Source: Cryptomeria japonica (Eukaryota > Streptophyta > Pinopsida > Cupressales > Cupressaceae). Taken from it: a stretch of 64,000 bases of DNA. A model generated the notes under the pieces. That model worked only from the letters and a program-made list of their open reading frames with translations. It did not search any database and was not told where the DNA came from. Of this stretch, positions 35,701-47,507 are shown piece by piece. Numbering within the stretch: position 1 is the stretch's first letter; the number at the start of each line of letters is the position of its first letter. The translations under genes were made by a program, and so were the position numbers. The stretch covers positions 420,786,257-420,850,256 of the forward strand of contig NC_081415.1 of the NCBI RefSeq assembly GCF_030272615.1, read 5' to 3'.

Positions 35701-37313
35701 TATGCACAACTACAAGATCTTGTCGACTTTGACATGACTGGTGACCTAGATAAATGTTGATCAACCATTGGATATCTATTCACTTTTACAAGGGCAATAA
35801 CCAATCGGGTTTCTAGATTGAAAAAAGTGAAATTTCTTTCCACTACAGGAGGAATACATTTCTCTCACTAAAGGAGCTACGGAGAAGTGGTTGCAATGGT
35901 TGTTAGTTGGGTTGGGAAGCAACCAAAGAGAATTCACTTTGTATAGTGACTGTGTGCAGGAAATGTGGGTGACAAGAACATAAAAGTCAGTATCAAAGTG
36001 TCCACACACCAATGGGACTCTTGGTGCAAGTTATAGGAGCTATGTTGAATAGCTCAACTTCCCAAGGGGTGTTCCATTGTTCTCTATCTCACAGGATACC
36101 TGAAGTCAATTCTTTTTCTCTCAGATCACTAAGCAAAGTGACTTAGGAATGACAACTCCAAGAACGAGTGATGTTTTCTTATAAGTATGAATGCATTCCT
36201 ACATGTATATGTTGAAACTAGAATGATTTAAACTAGTATGAATATGATGCTATGATAAAGATTAGTAATTCTATCCTAACAAGATATACTAGTCTAACAT
36301 GGATATGCTATGATATTAAAAATGTTTCTAAATGCTTAATGTGTTTTAACAAAAGAGAGGCTAGATGCTTAGTAAAATGACTATAAATTAGATGCATGAA
36401 AATTGTATGATCCCAAAATGAGAGAATGAGAGCTCTATTTATAAGAAAAATAGGGCAATGGATGGTCAAGATTGGATAATCTTAACAAGGGCCAGGATTG
36501 AAAGTTATCAATCCATGTTTATAATTCTTACCAATGAAATGGTGACAATTGTCAGTAATAGGCTACTTGAGAGGAGATGTAAGAAGCATTAAATGCTTGA
36601 GAAGACATGAAGGTTACCTTAGGAGGTAAGGGTTAAGGTTAGGTTAGAGTTATCCATTGGACAAAGCTTTTATCCAAGGGATAAACTCTTGTGCAAGGGT
36701 TAAAGGGATAACCAAGGTTAAAGCCATGAATGCTTGATGAGAACCTTGGGTTAGATGAGGGTTGAGTAAGAGAGAAAGTCTCTAATCATGCAAGAAGGTT
36801 GAGTTAACCATTAATGGTTATGTAAGAGCCTTTAATGTTTTGGAAGACTTTGAGGGTTAACTTGTTGAAGACATAAAGCCTTTAATGGTTTTCAAAGACT
36901 TTGAAGGATTTGAGAAGTGACTTCTCTTTGCTTAGGATTGTGACAATATTTAGGAGATGGATTAGGCAAAATTAGAATTGATTAGAAGAATCTAGAAGGG
37001 GGTTAAGGAGGCAAGTGGGAGATGTAGGAGAATGCAAGTGGAGGGATTTTAAATAAATAAATTAGATTTACTTATTTGCAAGGATCAATTTAATTAAAAG
37101 GGGGAAAGGGGAATTAATTAAATAGAGTGATTTATTTAATTAAAGGATAGAAAAGGCTTAGGTGAACTTTATTAAATAAATTGAGTAATTCATTTAGTCA
37201 AATAGATGAATGGGGAGAAATTAATAAAATAGAATTTAATTAAAATAGAGGAATGGGATTAAAATGAATATTAAATATTCACTTAGGAAAGTGGTCATAT
37301 TTATACATCTACA
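32711..37313 (-). repeat. Right (5') LTR of the Tat element
   Basis: Direct copy of 3393-6806, starting TGTAGATGTATAAATATGAC in element sense at 37313. It contains about 1.37 kb (34205-35570) missing from the left copy. Copies of the two short LTR frames are at 33493-33705 and 35776-36012. The outer edge cuts a plus-strand copia RNase H gene in mid-motif, showing that the element landed in copia sequence. Confidence 0.75.
34205..35570. other. Extra 1.37 kb segment present only in the right Tat LTR
   Basis: The left LTR reads ACACCCCCAAATGGGGTACTTGACATTTC-like where the right LTR has this long segment. It opens with a G/C-run block (34205-34290, GGGGTAGTACCCC) and then AT-rich sequence with many GTAC words. 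No flanking duplication is evident, so a deletion in the left copy is as likely as an insertion in the right. Short frames such as 34499-34762 are not recognised. Confidence 0.6.
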
Positions 37314-37543
37314 GTGACAACAATAGCGCCATACATTTAGCTAAAAATACAGCATTTCATAATCGAGCAAAGCACATAGAGTTGAAGTATCACTTTATCC
37401 TAAGTGTTCTTGAACAAGGCAAGTTGAAGCTGGAGAAGATTCATACAAACATATATTCTACTAATGCACTTACCAAGATTGTTCTCAAAGAGAAGCTAGA
37501 GTTTTGTAGAGCTTCTCTTGGTTTGGTAAACTTGTGGCAATAA
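37314..37543 (+). pseudogene. Ty1/copia RNase H C-terminal fragment
   Basis: 76 codons open to a TAA at 37541: DNNSAIHLAKNTAFHNRAK, HIELKYHFILSVLEQGKL, KLEKIHTNIYSTNALTK. This is the classic end of a copia polyprotein, starting exactly at the catalytic SDN motif where the Tat LTR begins. The upstream half of the copia element is not on the left side in the same orientation. Confidence 0.92.
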
Positions 37544-37568
37544 GCTTGGGAAGGCGGATGCATCTCAG

Positions 37569-38150
37569 AGTTGGAGAATGTTTTATACTTCAAGTCGGGA
37601 TTGTTTTTTATTAAGGTAAAAGCAGGTTTTGAAGGGGCCCTGAAACCCTTACAAGCAAAACTTAAATAGAAAAAGTGACGAGATACAAAAAGGAACAATC
37701 CAATGAAAAGCCAGCAGAAAACCAAAGAAAACCAGAAAAAATCCCACAAAGCCAGCAGGCCATCCAAAATCCAGAAGAGATACTAGTTGATTTTTTCCAG
37801 GCATTTGCCAGGGTGTTTCTAATTTCATGCAACTCTTTGATGTTATCCCTGAGATTAGGGAGATCCTTTGCAGAAGCAGCCACAGCTTTCTTGACACTAG
37901 CCCTGGTCCTCTTCGTAGTGCCACCCACCGGAGTAGCATCACCGCTACCAGTTTGGATAGTCTCTTCATCCAAGTCAAGTTCCACAACCGGTTTTGCAGA
38001 GCAGGTATGATCAAAGACCTTAGCGATATCCTCCAGGTTTTTAGTGACAGCAAAAAGGATACTCGGTATAACGCCCATCAGATTTTTCATCGCCTCTCTC
38101 CCATCTTCCAGCGATTTAACCTTATCCTCCATATTCTGCTTCCAGTTTAT
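37569..38150 (+). repeat. Copia polypurine tract and start of its 3' LTR
   Basis: AGTTGGAGAA (37569-37578) precedes TGTTTTATACTTCAAGTCGG, the form usual for a copia PPT and LTR start, 25 bases after the pol stop. The LTR is interrupted after 24 bases by a LINE-like insertion and resumes at 38164. I cannot place its far end; it may reach 38600 or beyond. Confidence 0.6.
37603..38150 (-). mobile_element. LINE-like (non-LTR) insertion with 13 bp target duplication
   Basis: TCAAGTCGGGATT occurs at 37590-37602 and 38151-38163. The 548 bp between them, read on the minus strand, begin with an ATG-led frame (38132 to 37662; MEDKVKSLEDGREAMKNLMG, then a Lys/Ala-rich stretch and a Phe/Leu/Cys-rich hydrophobic end) and finish TTTTACCTTAATAAAAAAC, a short A-rich tail. 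Long variable target duplication plus 3' A-rich end points to target-primed reverse transcription, a 5'-truncated LINE or similar. The encoded protein is not recognised. Confidence 0.7.
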
Positions 38151-38303
38151 TCAAGTCGGGATTTTTATCCTCCTTATTTTCCTTATACATTTTTTGTTCA
38201 TGTTATTTAAATAAGGAGTATTTATTTAGTCTAGGTTTGTGTAATTCTCAGGTTTGGTCTTGATAGTTTCCGTCTTGAACTTAACTTCTCCCTTGAACCT
38301 TTC

Positions 38304-38575
38304 TCAAAGTTCAAAGTTCAGTTTCAAGCGGAGCATGTTGTATCACGGCTTTGTTCTAGTTTAAAAGTTAACGGTCTATGCGTCAATTGTTATTGAACTT
38401 GAACTCTTGAAGCTTTGTTTTCAAAGTTCAAAGTTGGGAAAGTCAAGTCTTGTTGAAGTCTTATCTTTGTAACATGTAAGTCGCGCCCCTTGTGTTGTCT
38501 TTGTTCTGCTTTGCCCTTGTACTATTCTTTTGAACTTGAGATTTTGAACTACTTTTCAGAGAGTTCAAAGTTCAA
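38304..38575 (+). repeat. Three clusters of TTCAAAGTTCA
   Basis: TCAAAGTTCAAAGTTCA at 38304-38320, TCAAAGTTCAAAGTT at 38421-38435 and GTTCAAAGTTCAA at 38563-38575, in the same orientation and 117-142 bp apart. They lie in the presumed copia LTR upstream of the unknown ORF B and could be LTR enhancer elements; function is inference. Confidence 0.5.
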
Positions 38576-39094
38576 GGATTGATCAACTTTAGACATAAAG
38601 TGGCGGACATGAAAATGATGAAGCATCACCATGGAGGGAATATTCCAGATTTAAAAACTGAACTTCAAGGGAATGTGTCATGATGAAGAGTCGTACTTGA
38701 GAATAATTATTTCAGGGAAGGATTGGTGGGAAATGACTTGTAATTGTGATTTTTTCAGAATTAAGTCTTTTAGGAATAATTTGGTACGGATAAGCATGCA
38801 GTTATGATTACACTAAATCGTGTGACCGATTTTTAAGCCTTTTTTCAAGATTATCTTTATTTTAAAAAAAACGAAGTACTTTCCTTCTCCATTTTCCTAA
38901 TTTGGTAAGTAAGGGATTTGCACAGGCGATATTTTATGTTCTTGTCTCTTCGGATTTCCGAGCTCTGCATGAAAGGTGACTTCAAAATCTTCTTCTCATA
39001 CCTGTGATTTCTTGCATTTGAAGCTTTGCTTGGTTGTTCAGTTTGTTCAGTTCATCTTCCTTGCTATGTTTTTCTTTCTATTGGTAAATTCAAA

Positions 39095-42000
39095 ATGAGA
39101 CCTAAATTGCCCAAGATAGACCAGAATTCTTGGTTAGTTTGTACCTTGCCGCAATTAGGAGACACTTTTTTGCCATCAGTAGACCTAGATGAATTCCATG
39201 AAAGGGTAAGAAATCCCATTGGTTCTCTCTTAATGCAGAGGATTCTGGATAGTAAGTTAGTGGAAGTAGCAGCTTTCCCTTCAACGGTGTCATGCTCTGA
39301 ACTAGTTCTCGAATGCATGAACAGGTATGATCCTATTGAGAGATATGTAAGAAGCACAAATGGGGGAGTTTTGCTTAGGGTTATCCAGGACGTTGTTGCT
39401 GTTGTTATGAAAATACCAGAAAAGGAGCAACATGAGGACTGGACGGTGTGTAAGTGACAAGGGCTTTTCTCATAGAATAAATCATTATATAGGAATGTTA
39501 TTGAAAGGAATTGGTTGTTAAAGTTTCAAAGAGGATGCTCCCAACTCCCAAGTCCATTGACTCGGGAACATATGATTAAAGAAGCCAGGGACATAATCAT
39601 TTTGCTACATAGAGTGAGAGGAAATCAAATTGCCTTTTATTGGGAAGATTGGATGTATTTCTTCATACAGGTTATTTTTTACGAGAAGAGATATATTGAC
39701 TGGGCGAAATTAATTGCAGATAGGATGCATGAAGGTATGAGTTGCTTCGGTAACAAAAACTTCTACATGTCATCATATCTTCTATATTGCATGGCATGCA
39801 TTAGACCATGGCTTGGTTAGTACCATGAAGTATGGGTGGATAATATGAGAATATTTGATTATCATCCACATCTCCAACAGCAAAGGTCCTGTGAAAATTA
39901 TCAAAAACTGCATGACATTTTCCTAGGTAAGATGGTATAAGAATTGAAGGGAAACGTTCATAAAAGATTGTCAGATGAAGCAATGCAATTTATTGGTACT
40001 TATGGAAGCTTTTTCATACAGTTTACCTACCTAAGGGTAGGGGGTTTTGAAGGAGAACCGTACAGGCTGCCCAGATATGCATTTGACAAACATATTTTAA
40101 TGGAGATATGCAGGCAGTTGGCCTATAATGACACAAAATATAGAGCTAGACATCAATCAGCTGTCTCATTTCCAATTGAATTATCTTATTTTATTTGTAA
40201 CAGTGTTTCGGATGCCTTGAACTTGGAACTTGAATTCAAGAAATTGAATTTTCCATTATATGGCCCGCGAGCAAATTTTGATGCTAAAGGGTTTGTCGCT
40301 GCTCATCTAACATTGAGGGAAGATTTTGTTCATGTGCCAGATATTGAAGATTTTTGGGCTGATTGTAGTAATGAGTTTGAAGTTAGAAAAAGGACACACC
40401 AGAGGTTCACCCTGCAGCAGGCCATGGCCTTTGAGTTGAAAATGAACATTGGTAATGTCAAGGATGATGGAAGTGAACTGATGGATCCTTAGTTTGTGGA
40501 TGATAGGCGAAAGGGAGCTATTCCAGAGGTGGATTGGGAAAAAGATGAGGAAGACCAGATCCAAAGAAGGACGTTCCCAGTTATTCAAACAACTGAAAAG
40601 TGGCTAAGGGAGAGAAGAATGGGAAAAGGCTCAAAGAAAGGTTCAACCTCATCCTCTGAAGTCTCATTGGCTAACTCCCATGTTACCTCTTGTGTTGCAG
40701 GATCATCCAGAACATAGACCAAAGTTAGACAGAGTGTCAAGCCTAGAGAAATTAAAAAAGAACCAGTTCCCACTATGGTTACCAGGGCTAGAACTAGAAG
40801 CGGAGCAAAGCAATCTCCCATGTATTCGGTGGTAGTTGATCTAGAAGCCACTCCCGACATGGAAGATCCTTCAAATCACCCAGACTTGGAGGTGCTAAAT
40901 GTTGATGATGCTAGTGACACTTATCAGGTACATATTTTGGCAAACACTACTACCACATTAGTAGTAAGAAATGAAAAGGAAACTAAAGTCAGTTCAAATG
41001 AAACCTTTGTCTTCTTTGGGCCTCTTTGGTTAGAAAATACCTTGAACAACAAGAAAAGGAACATAGTTCCAGTTTCAGTCCCTTTAGAAGATATGGTGAG
41101 AAAATGCTTGGGGAAGACCCCCAAAGTGAAGAAATTGAAAACCATTTCAAAGATTGACTTTGATGTCGACATTGGGAATTGGACTGCAAAGATAGCACAT
41201 CCATTGACAAATGAGAAAATAGGGGACCTTACAGTCTACGATTTTTCTGTTGAAAAGGTGAATATTGGTGCAGCTTCTTGAGCCACAGATATCCTTCATC
41301 TTGAGGCCTCCACTAAAAAATATCATAACAAGAACTTGGAAAGATGAAAAAGATAAAAAATGAATTGAAAGAAACCTTGAGACAAATGGAAGAATATATT
41401 GATGCGATTCATGGTCCAGATCCCCAACCCTTGTCTGCACAACTGGCACTTTTTGATCCTAAATCCCATAGCAATCAGAAGTTGCTCATAGATTTGAAAG
41501 GAACAAGATGGTGCATGGGGTGTTCCTGGAATGGTTGGATACGGTTAGGAAAGAGGGAAAATAATATATTGCACATTTAAGCAAGGTGTATGAGGACGCT
41601 GCAAAATTTGTCCGAGAATTGGGAAAGGAAAACACAGCCTGGAAGAACAAAGAGGCCAAATGGGCCCAAATAATAGCTCACATGAAAGAAGTTCAAAAGC
41701 ATGGCGTAATAAATTTCCTCGCAGATTAGCCTATATAGGGATTCAATGATAATGTTCTGTACATTTGCAGGAAGAGCATAGAATGGAGAAATTCTATAAT
41801 CAAACAGGGCTATGAAGAATCCGTCAGAATTGCACGGGAATCGTCTAAGTTAATACAAAACATGCTTAATGATCTAAAATGTATTGGAGTAAAATATTTG
41901 AAGGAGGATGGGCAAAACGTTGATATCGTTGAAGCCATAAGCAAGTCTTATGAAGTACATATTAATATGGTCAGGAATGCAGCAGCAGTCACAAAGAAAG

Positions 42001-42214
42001 ATTTCTCCACTATTGCTAAAATTGAATCATTATTTTTTTATGCATAGATCATTTGAACAACCATGTTGATAAGGTAAAACAAGTGTGTTGTGACAAAGAA
42101 GTTTGGCAACAACGGATTCTACACGTGGGCATTCCAAATGAACTTGTTCTCCAGCAATTCACGGAGGCATTCACGAAATGGAAGAAGGATCAAACTGGTC
42201 ACCCGTTGCCATGA
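39095..42214 (+). pseudogene. Unknown repeated protein family, copy B (decayed but frame-conserved)
   Basis: Not recognised. From ATG 39095 (an in-frame ATG also exists at 39026) one frame runs to 41281, about 730 codons, interrupted only by stops at 39455, 39473, 39818, 39938, 40490 and 40715. Blocks: VDLDEFHERVRNPIGSLLMQ, GGVLLRVIQDVVAVVMKIP, IDWAKLIADR, NFYMSSYLLYCMACIRPWLG, LPRYAFDKHILMEICRQLAY, DIEDFWADCSNEFEVRK. Then follow a basic/Ser-rich tail and a second domain (41000-41280). After a frame change, KVYEDAAKFVRELGKENTAW, SIIKQGYEESVRIARESSKL and EVWQQRILHVGIPNELVLQQ end at TGA 42214. Copy A on the minus strand at 214-2285 is homologous. The helix-strand-helix order around GGVLLRVIQDVVAVVMKIP recalls plant mobile-domain proteins, but I cannot prove it. 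Confidence 0.65.
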
Positions 42215-44092
42215 ATCAGATAATTGTTCCCGTGTTTTCCTTTCTTCCTATTTTTTTAAGCCAAAAACGGTTTCTTAAGTTAGTTTCAAAAACAAACTGT
42301 TTTAACTTACCCTCGGGCAGAGCGGTGTAACTTTGTGGTTACCGAGTGGTTAGGGTAGAAAGTTTAGATATATATTTCTAGAAAAAGATTTTAAGAAGGT
42401 CCGAGAAATTTTGAATAGATCAAAAGACTTTGTTTAGATACTTGTGGATTATCAAGGAAGGCAATTTTATCAGTGAATAAAAATTAGACATTTTCAGCAA
42501 CTTTCAAATTTGTGTATTTGAATGCAGAAAAGAAAATCTTTGTTGGGATAAATCTGTTTGTGTTGAATTTGTTGCTTCTTTGCTTATCCACTTTCATAAG
42601 TATGTAAATGAATGTAATGAATAATTATGTTGTTACTATTGTGTGGATCTGATTCCCCTTGTCCTGTGAGACATGAGAGAGACTCAATCAGAGTCCATGA
42701 TTTTATCATTTCATTAATTTTAGTTTTTGAAGCAAAGTTATTCTTGATGGTAAATTTGTGGGTTTACATATAGGGTGTTTATCTTCCTGGCATTCATGTG
42801 GTGTTGACTGATGAATGTGAAAAGCCTTTTTCTTTTGCTTTCTGGTTAAAAGTGAAGCTAATGTTTGTGTGTGTTTAAAAATTCATTGAACATTATACGA
42901 GTAGCTGCTCCCTTATGCAGAGGGTAAACAATTCATTGAATTACCCAACGGTTGGTTCTTTTTGTCTTTCACAAAGCTAAGGACGTACATGAGTCATTTT
43001 TCATAAAATTACGAAATGCTAAATTTGTTAACCAATAGGGATATTTTGCATGATGTGAAGTCCAATGAGCTTATTGACTGCCCCTTCACATTCTACATTT
43101 GGTTTCTTTGATTTAGGTTACCCCCAAAAGACCTCTATTATTTTGGGGATTGATTGTTGTAAGCTTTTTGATGAAGAACATTGTATCCTTTTTTGTTGTT
43201 CACAATAAAGATAATATGCCCACCTTTCTTGTGGATTTAGCCGAATTGGCAAACCACATAATGTGTTATTTTATTTTGTGCACTCTGTTTTATTTGTTGT
43301 GTGTTGATGTTTAATTTCACTATTATTCTGCTCGATCTTTTAACAAGAATATTAGAAAATGATCAAAATATATTAATTGTGCCACTACTACATTGAAACC
43401 AATGTAAATAATTCATATGTAAGTTCTATTGGGGTTATAATTCAGTATACTTATTTTAAAGGAGGCAAAAAGGAGAAAAAGGGATTTGTTAATGAGTAAT
43501 AGTCATCATCGTGATCTAAACATGTCAATATGTTTTGAAATGCATCTATCTATTTGAGGTAACGTGATCTCAACTATAAACCATTTCCATAGATGATATG
43601 CACTGAAAAGATGATGTAGTGTCCCTATTCAAGCCCTAAGCTAGGTCATTGAATAAACCACAAAAGCACAATGATAGGCGATTAAGTTTAAATTAAAAAT
43701 TTAAACTAATTCATGTAAGACATTCAAGACGATTGGCAAGTTCATTAGACTTAATGTGCAATGATTAAAGACATGTTTAAGAGCAATGATTCTATATTGA
43801 AAATATATTAATAATCATTAAAAGAGAAGTTATAATGAGTGTCCAAGGCAACAATGGTGGTAAAGAAAAGAGAAAAATTTACAGTGGTTGATCCTTAATG
43901 AAGAAATTATTATAAGGAGCCTATATTACATAAACATAGTTAGTAATTTTCTAGTGAAGCAATGAAAATCAAAGAGAAGGTTGCTAGGATCATAATGCTA
44001 AATGGAAGTCAATTTTATGTTTAATGATTACCACTAATCGGGCCAACTTCTCCATTCACTACAAAGTATTATATTACAAAGCATCTAAATTC
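42215..44092. other. No gene seen
   Basis: AT-rich sequence without a supported reading frame, LTR pair or RNA gene. The first ~400 bases may be the 3' untranslated part of copy B or of the element carrying it. It ends at AAAAG, the target duplication of the copia element. Confidence 0.5.
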
Positions 44093-44097
44093 AAAAG

Positions 44098-45485
44098 TGT
44101 TGAACCCAAGGCGGGACTAAGAGGGGGGGTGAATTAGTTTGAAACTTCAAAATACATTAATTATAAACAACATTCAACCATACAAAACACTACTGAAAAA
44201 AGTTTCTAATCACCAACACATGAACACTATATTTTAGGTGGAAAACCCAAATTGGGAAAAAACACAGTGAGAATCTAACTCACAAAATGAATAACAATGA
44301 TTACAAAGTTTTAGGCACACTACCAAGGAGAAAAAACACCTAATTGACTTGCAGAACTAAGGCACGCAACCTTGGGCAAGATACAAGATAAGGACTTGCT
44401 CAACTAAGGCTCCCTGTTTTAGGGCAAGATATAGAAAATGTTGCTAGAAGACTCGTTGTCATTCACCAACAGTAGAAATAATAGAACTAATATGAGAAGG
44501 ATCTACTAAACATGAAATTATCCTTGAACAATAGAATCAAGTGACCAATATCATGGCAAACATCTTTGAACATTGTATATGTCTCTACACGTTGTCTTCT
44601 TGAATATATCACCTTCAAAGCTCTTCACAATCTGACTTTCACACATTCACAAATTCAAACATGCTTGCATCATTCACATACACTTCTCACTAATCCACAC
44701 ATTCTACTCATCCATCCACACTCCTTAAATATGAAATAGAACATCAAAAACCTAATTGAGGATCGACCAAGATAGAATGAACATAATTGCACAAAATGAG
44801 TCATCCAAACCAAAAATACTCAAGGTGGTCCACTCCAAGAGAAAGAGGGGACCCAAACACATCATAAAACATCCTTCCAAGATGGATCCAATGATCTACA
44901 CATACTAATACATTGTCCAAGGTCGGCACCAAATGTAACGTGTGGATAGGCATTAAAGTTTGTCATACAATCGATCAAAAAGATATCCTTTGATGCAAAA
45001 TATTCTATGTGGTCTCCACATACCAAGGTGAGACCCATAACAATATCCCAACTTGTCATCCAAAGCATATCTGGAAAAAAAATAACTAAATATATCACAC
45101 TCAAATCAACATAACTCACTTGTGAAACACAAACACCACAAGAGAATCATATTGAGAATATTGTAAAAATCATATAATCATGCCCTCTTCATGATAATAA
45201 AATATTCAACATATCTAGAGGCCACCAAAGACTTTTCAAACCAGTCTAACAAATACTCTACTTGTTAGAAAGTAGTAACAACTTACTTTTGCAAACCACG
45301 GACTAGAAAACCAAACCAAATTGTCAATGAGACATTAAAAACTCTTTCCTGCATATTTTCACAACCAACACTAAAATGTTTCCACCAAATGCAATACCAA
45401 CACAAGATAAATCTAGACCAAAATCCGTCCAGACAACCAAGTTTGACATCAATGACAACATTAATGCAAACTCATGTTTCCAACA
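44098..45485 (-). repeat. 3' LTR of the copia element
   Basis: Plus-strand ends TGTTGAACCC and TTTCCAACA. It matches 49871-51306. In element sense it starts TGTTGGAAACATGAG directly after the polypurine tract. Confidence 0.93.
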
Positions 45486-45498
45486 ATCTCCCCCTTTG
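45486..45498 (-). other. Polypurine tract of the copia element
   Basis: CAAAGGGGGAGAT in element sense, abutting the 3' LTR start TGTTGG. Confidence 0.88.
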
Positions 45499-45779
45499 TC
45501 ATTGATGGAAACACTTGAAACACTGAAACACAAATCAGAACATCACTCCCCCTATCGACAAGATCTCTCCCCCTTTGACATAAAAGACAAAGGCCATAAT
45601 GCATCATAAACCATTACTCATTTGCACCATTGTTCCCCCTAAGAGCAGCAACCAACATCAATCTAGGAGACAAAGAATAATCTTCAAGGAGTCTCCCTAG
45701 AAAGATGCACCTCTGTCATGCATCTAGTTAGAAAATTGAGGGGAAATAACTCCTAACTTCTACCTGAGATACTCAAAAG

Positions 45780-46199
45780 TATCCTTTGCCAATGCCTTAG
45801 TGAAAATGTTTGCAACCTACTCCTTTGTAGAAATATACTCCAGTTTGACTTCCTTCTTTGCAACTTTCTCCATTAAAAAATGATATTTGATTGAGATATG
45901 TTTTGTTCTTGAATGCATTACCGGATTCTTTGAAATGTTTATAGCATTAGTATTATCACACATGATAGAAATAGCTTCATCATACACCACTTTGATATCT
46001 CTAAGATTCTATTTCATCCACATGACTTGAGTACAGCAAGATGTTGTTGCAATGTATTATGCTTTTGTAGTTGATAAAGATACTAAATCTTGCTTCTTTC
46101 TTAACCAAGAGACCAACCTGTCACCCAAGAAAAATGCACCATCACTAGTACTTTTCTCATCATCAATACTTTTAGCCCAATCAAAATTTGCATCATGTA
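45780..46199 (-). pseudogene. Copia RNase H
   Basis: Continues from RT: GAFFLGDRLVSW, DLVSLSTTKA with a stop at the next codon, CCTQVMWMK, then SIMCDNTNAINISKNPVMHS, RTKHISIKYHFLMEKV and KLEYISTKE, and finally FTKALAKDTFEYLR. Order and motifs are those of the copia RNase H, including the SDN/CDN-type Asp. Several stops are present. Confidence 0.88.
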
Positions 46200-47344
46200 T
46201 CATAGTTCAAAATTTGGAGTCCCTTTCAAATACCTAAAAATCCTCTTCTTAGCTTGTTCATGAGTTAGTTTGAGATTAGCCTGAAATATAGCAACCAAAC
46301 AAACAACTTGCATGAAATCCAGTCTAGAGGCAGTCAAATACAACAATCCTCCAATCATAGATCTGTACTTCTTATGATCAACATCTGGAGATACATTATA
46401 TTTTCTCAACTTATAGCCAACAACCAACGGGGTTGTAACAGGTTTACAATTCTCCATTTCAAATTTCCTTAGCATTTCTTTGACATATTTAGCTTGAGAA
46501 ATAAAAATTTCATTTTCCAATTCAGTAACTTGTAGACCTAGAAAGAAAGACAACTCACCAATCATTGACATCTTAAATTCCTTTTGCATTTCTTCTGCAA
46601 ACTCTACATAGATCATCACTTCCTCTAAATATAATATCATCAACATAGACAACAATCAACAACTTGATACCTTCAACTTTGAAATATAGATTGTTATCCG
46701 TAGTACCTTTCCTAAATTTTTGTTGTAACAAATACGTGTCCAATCTAGCATACCAATCTCTAGGAGCTTATTTGAGTCCATAGGACACTTTCTTCAATTT
46801 GAAAACCATATTCGATTCTTCTGACAATTTGAATCCATCTAGATACTCAATGTATATTTCTTCCTCAAGTTCTCCATTCTAAAAGGTTGACTTAACATCG
46901 ATCTGATACACCTTAAAGTTCTTATAAGCAAAGAAAGCAAGAAAAATCCTTATAGCTTTCATCTTAACTATTGGGGCAAAATTTTCTTCAAAATTAATAC
47001 CTTCAACTCGACAGTAGCCTTTACATACCAATCTCTCTTTGTTCCTTGTGACTTGTCCTTGTTCATTTAGCTTATTCGGGAACACCCATTAGTTCCTATC
47101 ACTTTTTTTCCACTGTTCTAGGTACTATTTCTCATGTCTAATTTTTTTGTATATGATTTAGTTCTTCTTCCATTTCTCTTTCCCAACTCTCTTCTTTGCT
47201 TTCTTCTTCATATGATTTAGTTCCCATCAGTGAAAGGAAACAGTAATTTTCTTGATCACTTGCTTCTGCAACTCTTAACCTTGTCTGAACTCCTTTGTTT
47301 TTATCTCCAATTATCTGATTTTCGGAATTGATTCTTTTGCACAT
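46200..47344 (-). pseudogene. Copia reverse transcriptase
   Basis: N-terminal part at 47344-47138 with YEEESKEESWEREMEEEL, then RLVCKGYCRVEGINFEENFA, PIVKMKAIRIFLAFFAYKNF and YQIDVKSTF (first catalytic Asp). The YVDD catalytic box lies at 46636-46647. Then come MSMIGELSFFLGLQV, IFISQAKYVKEMLRKF, CKPVTTPL and YRSMIGGLLYLTASRLDFM. The frame changes and stops near 47100, 46870 and 46650 inactivate it. Confidence 0.9.
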
Positions 47345-47507
47345 ATTTGGTTGGGGTTTTGATAACTTGCTCTGGTTCTTCTTCTTCCTCCTCTTCTTCT
47401 TGATTTGTCACTTTCTCTTTGCCATCTTTCGAATCACTCTTTTCTTTTGCAACAATCGAGATTATCTCAAAATTAGTTTCCTAAACAGGTTCAGCAACAA
47501 TTTGATC

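Larger units (their letters stand above)
3393..37313 (-). mobile_element. Tat-clade Ty3/gypsy retrotransposon with nested insertions
   Basis: Two direct repeats (3393-6806 and 32711-37313) flank a minus-strand coding order of gag, protease, G-patch, RT, RNase H, archaeal-type RNase H and integrase. Dual RNase H and an antisense plant-mobile-domain ORF between pol and the 3' LTR are known marks of the Tat/Ogre/Retand lineage. A polypurine tract abuts the left LTR. The internal part is split by a chromovirus at 11197-19537 and a solo LTR at 28516-31110. I find no 5 bp target duplication (TTACA on the left, GTGAC on the right) and no recognisable primer site beside the right LTR, so at least one end is rearranged. 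All reading frames carry stops; the element is dead. Confidence 0.85.
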
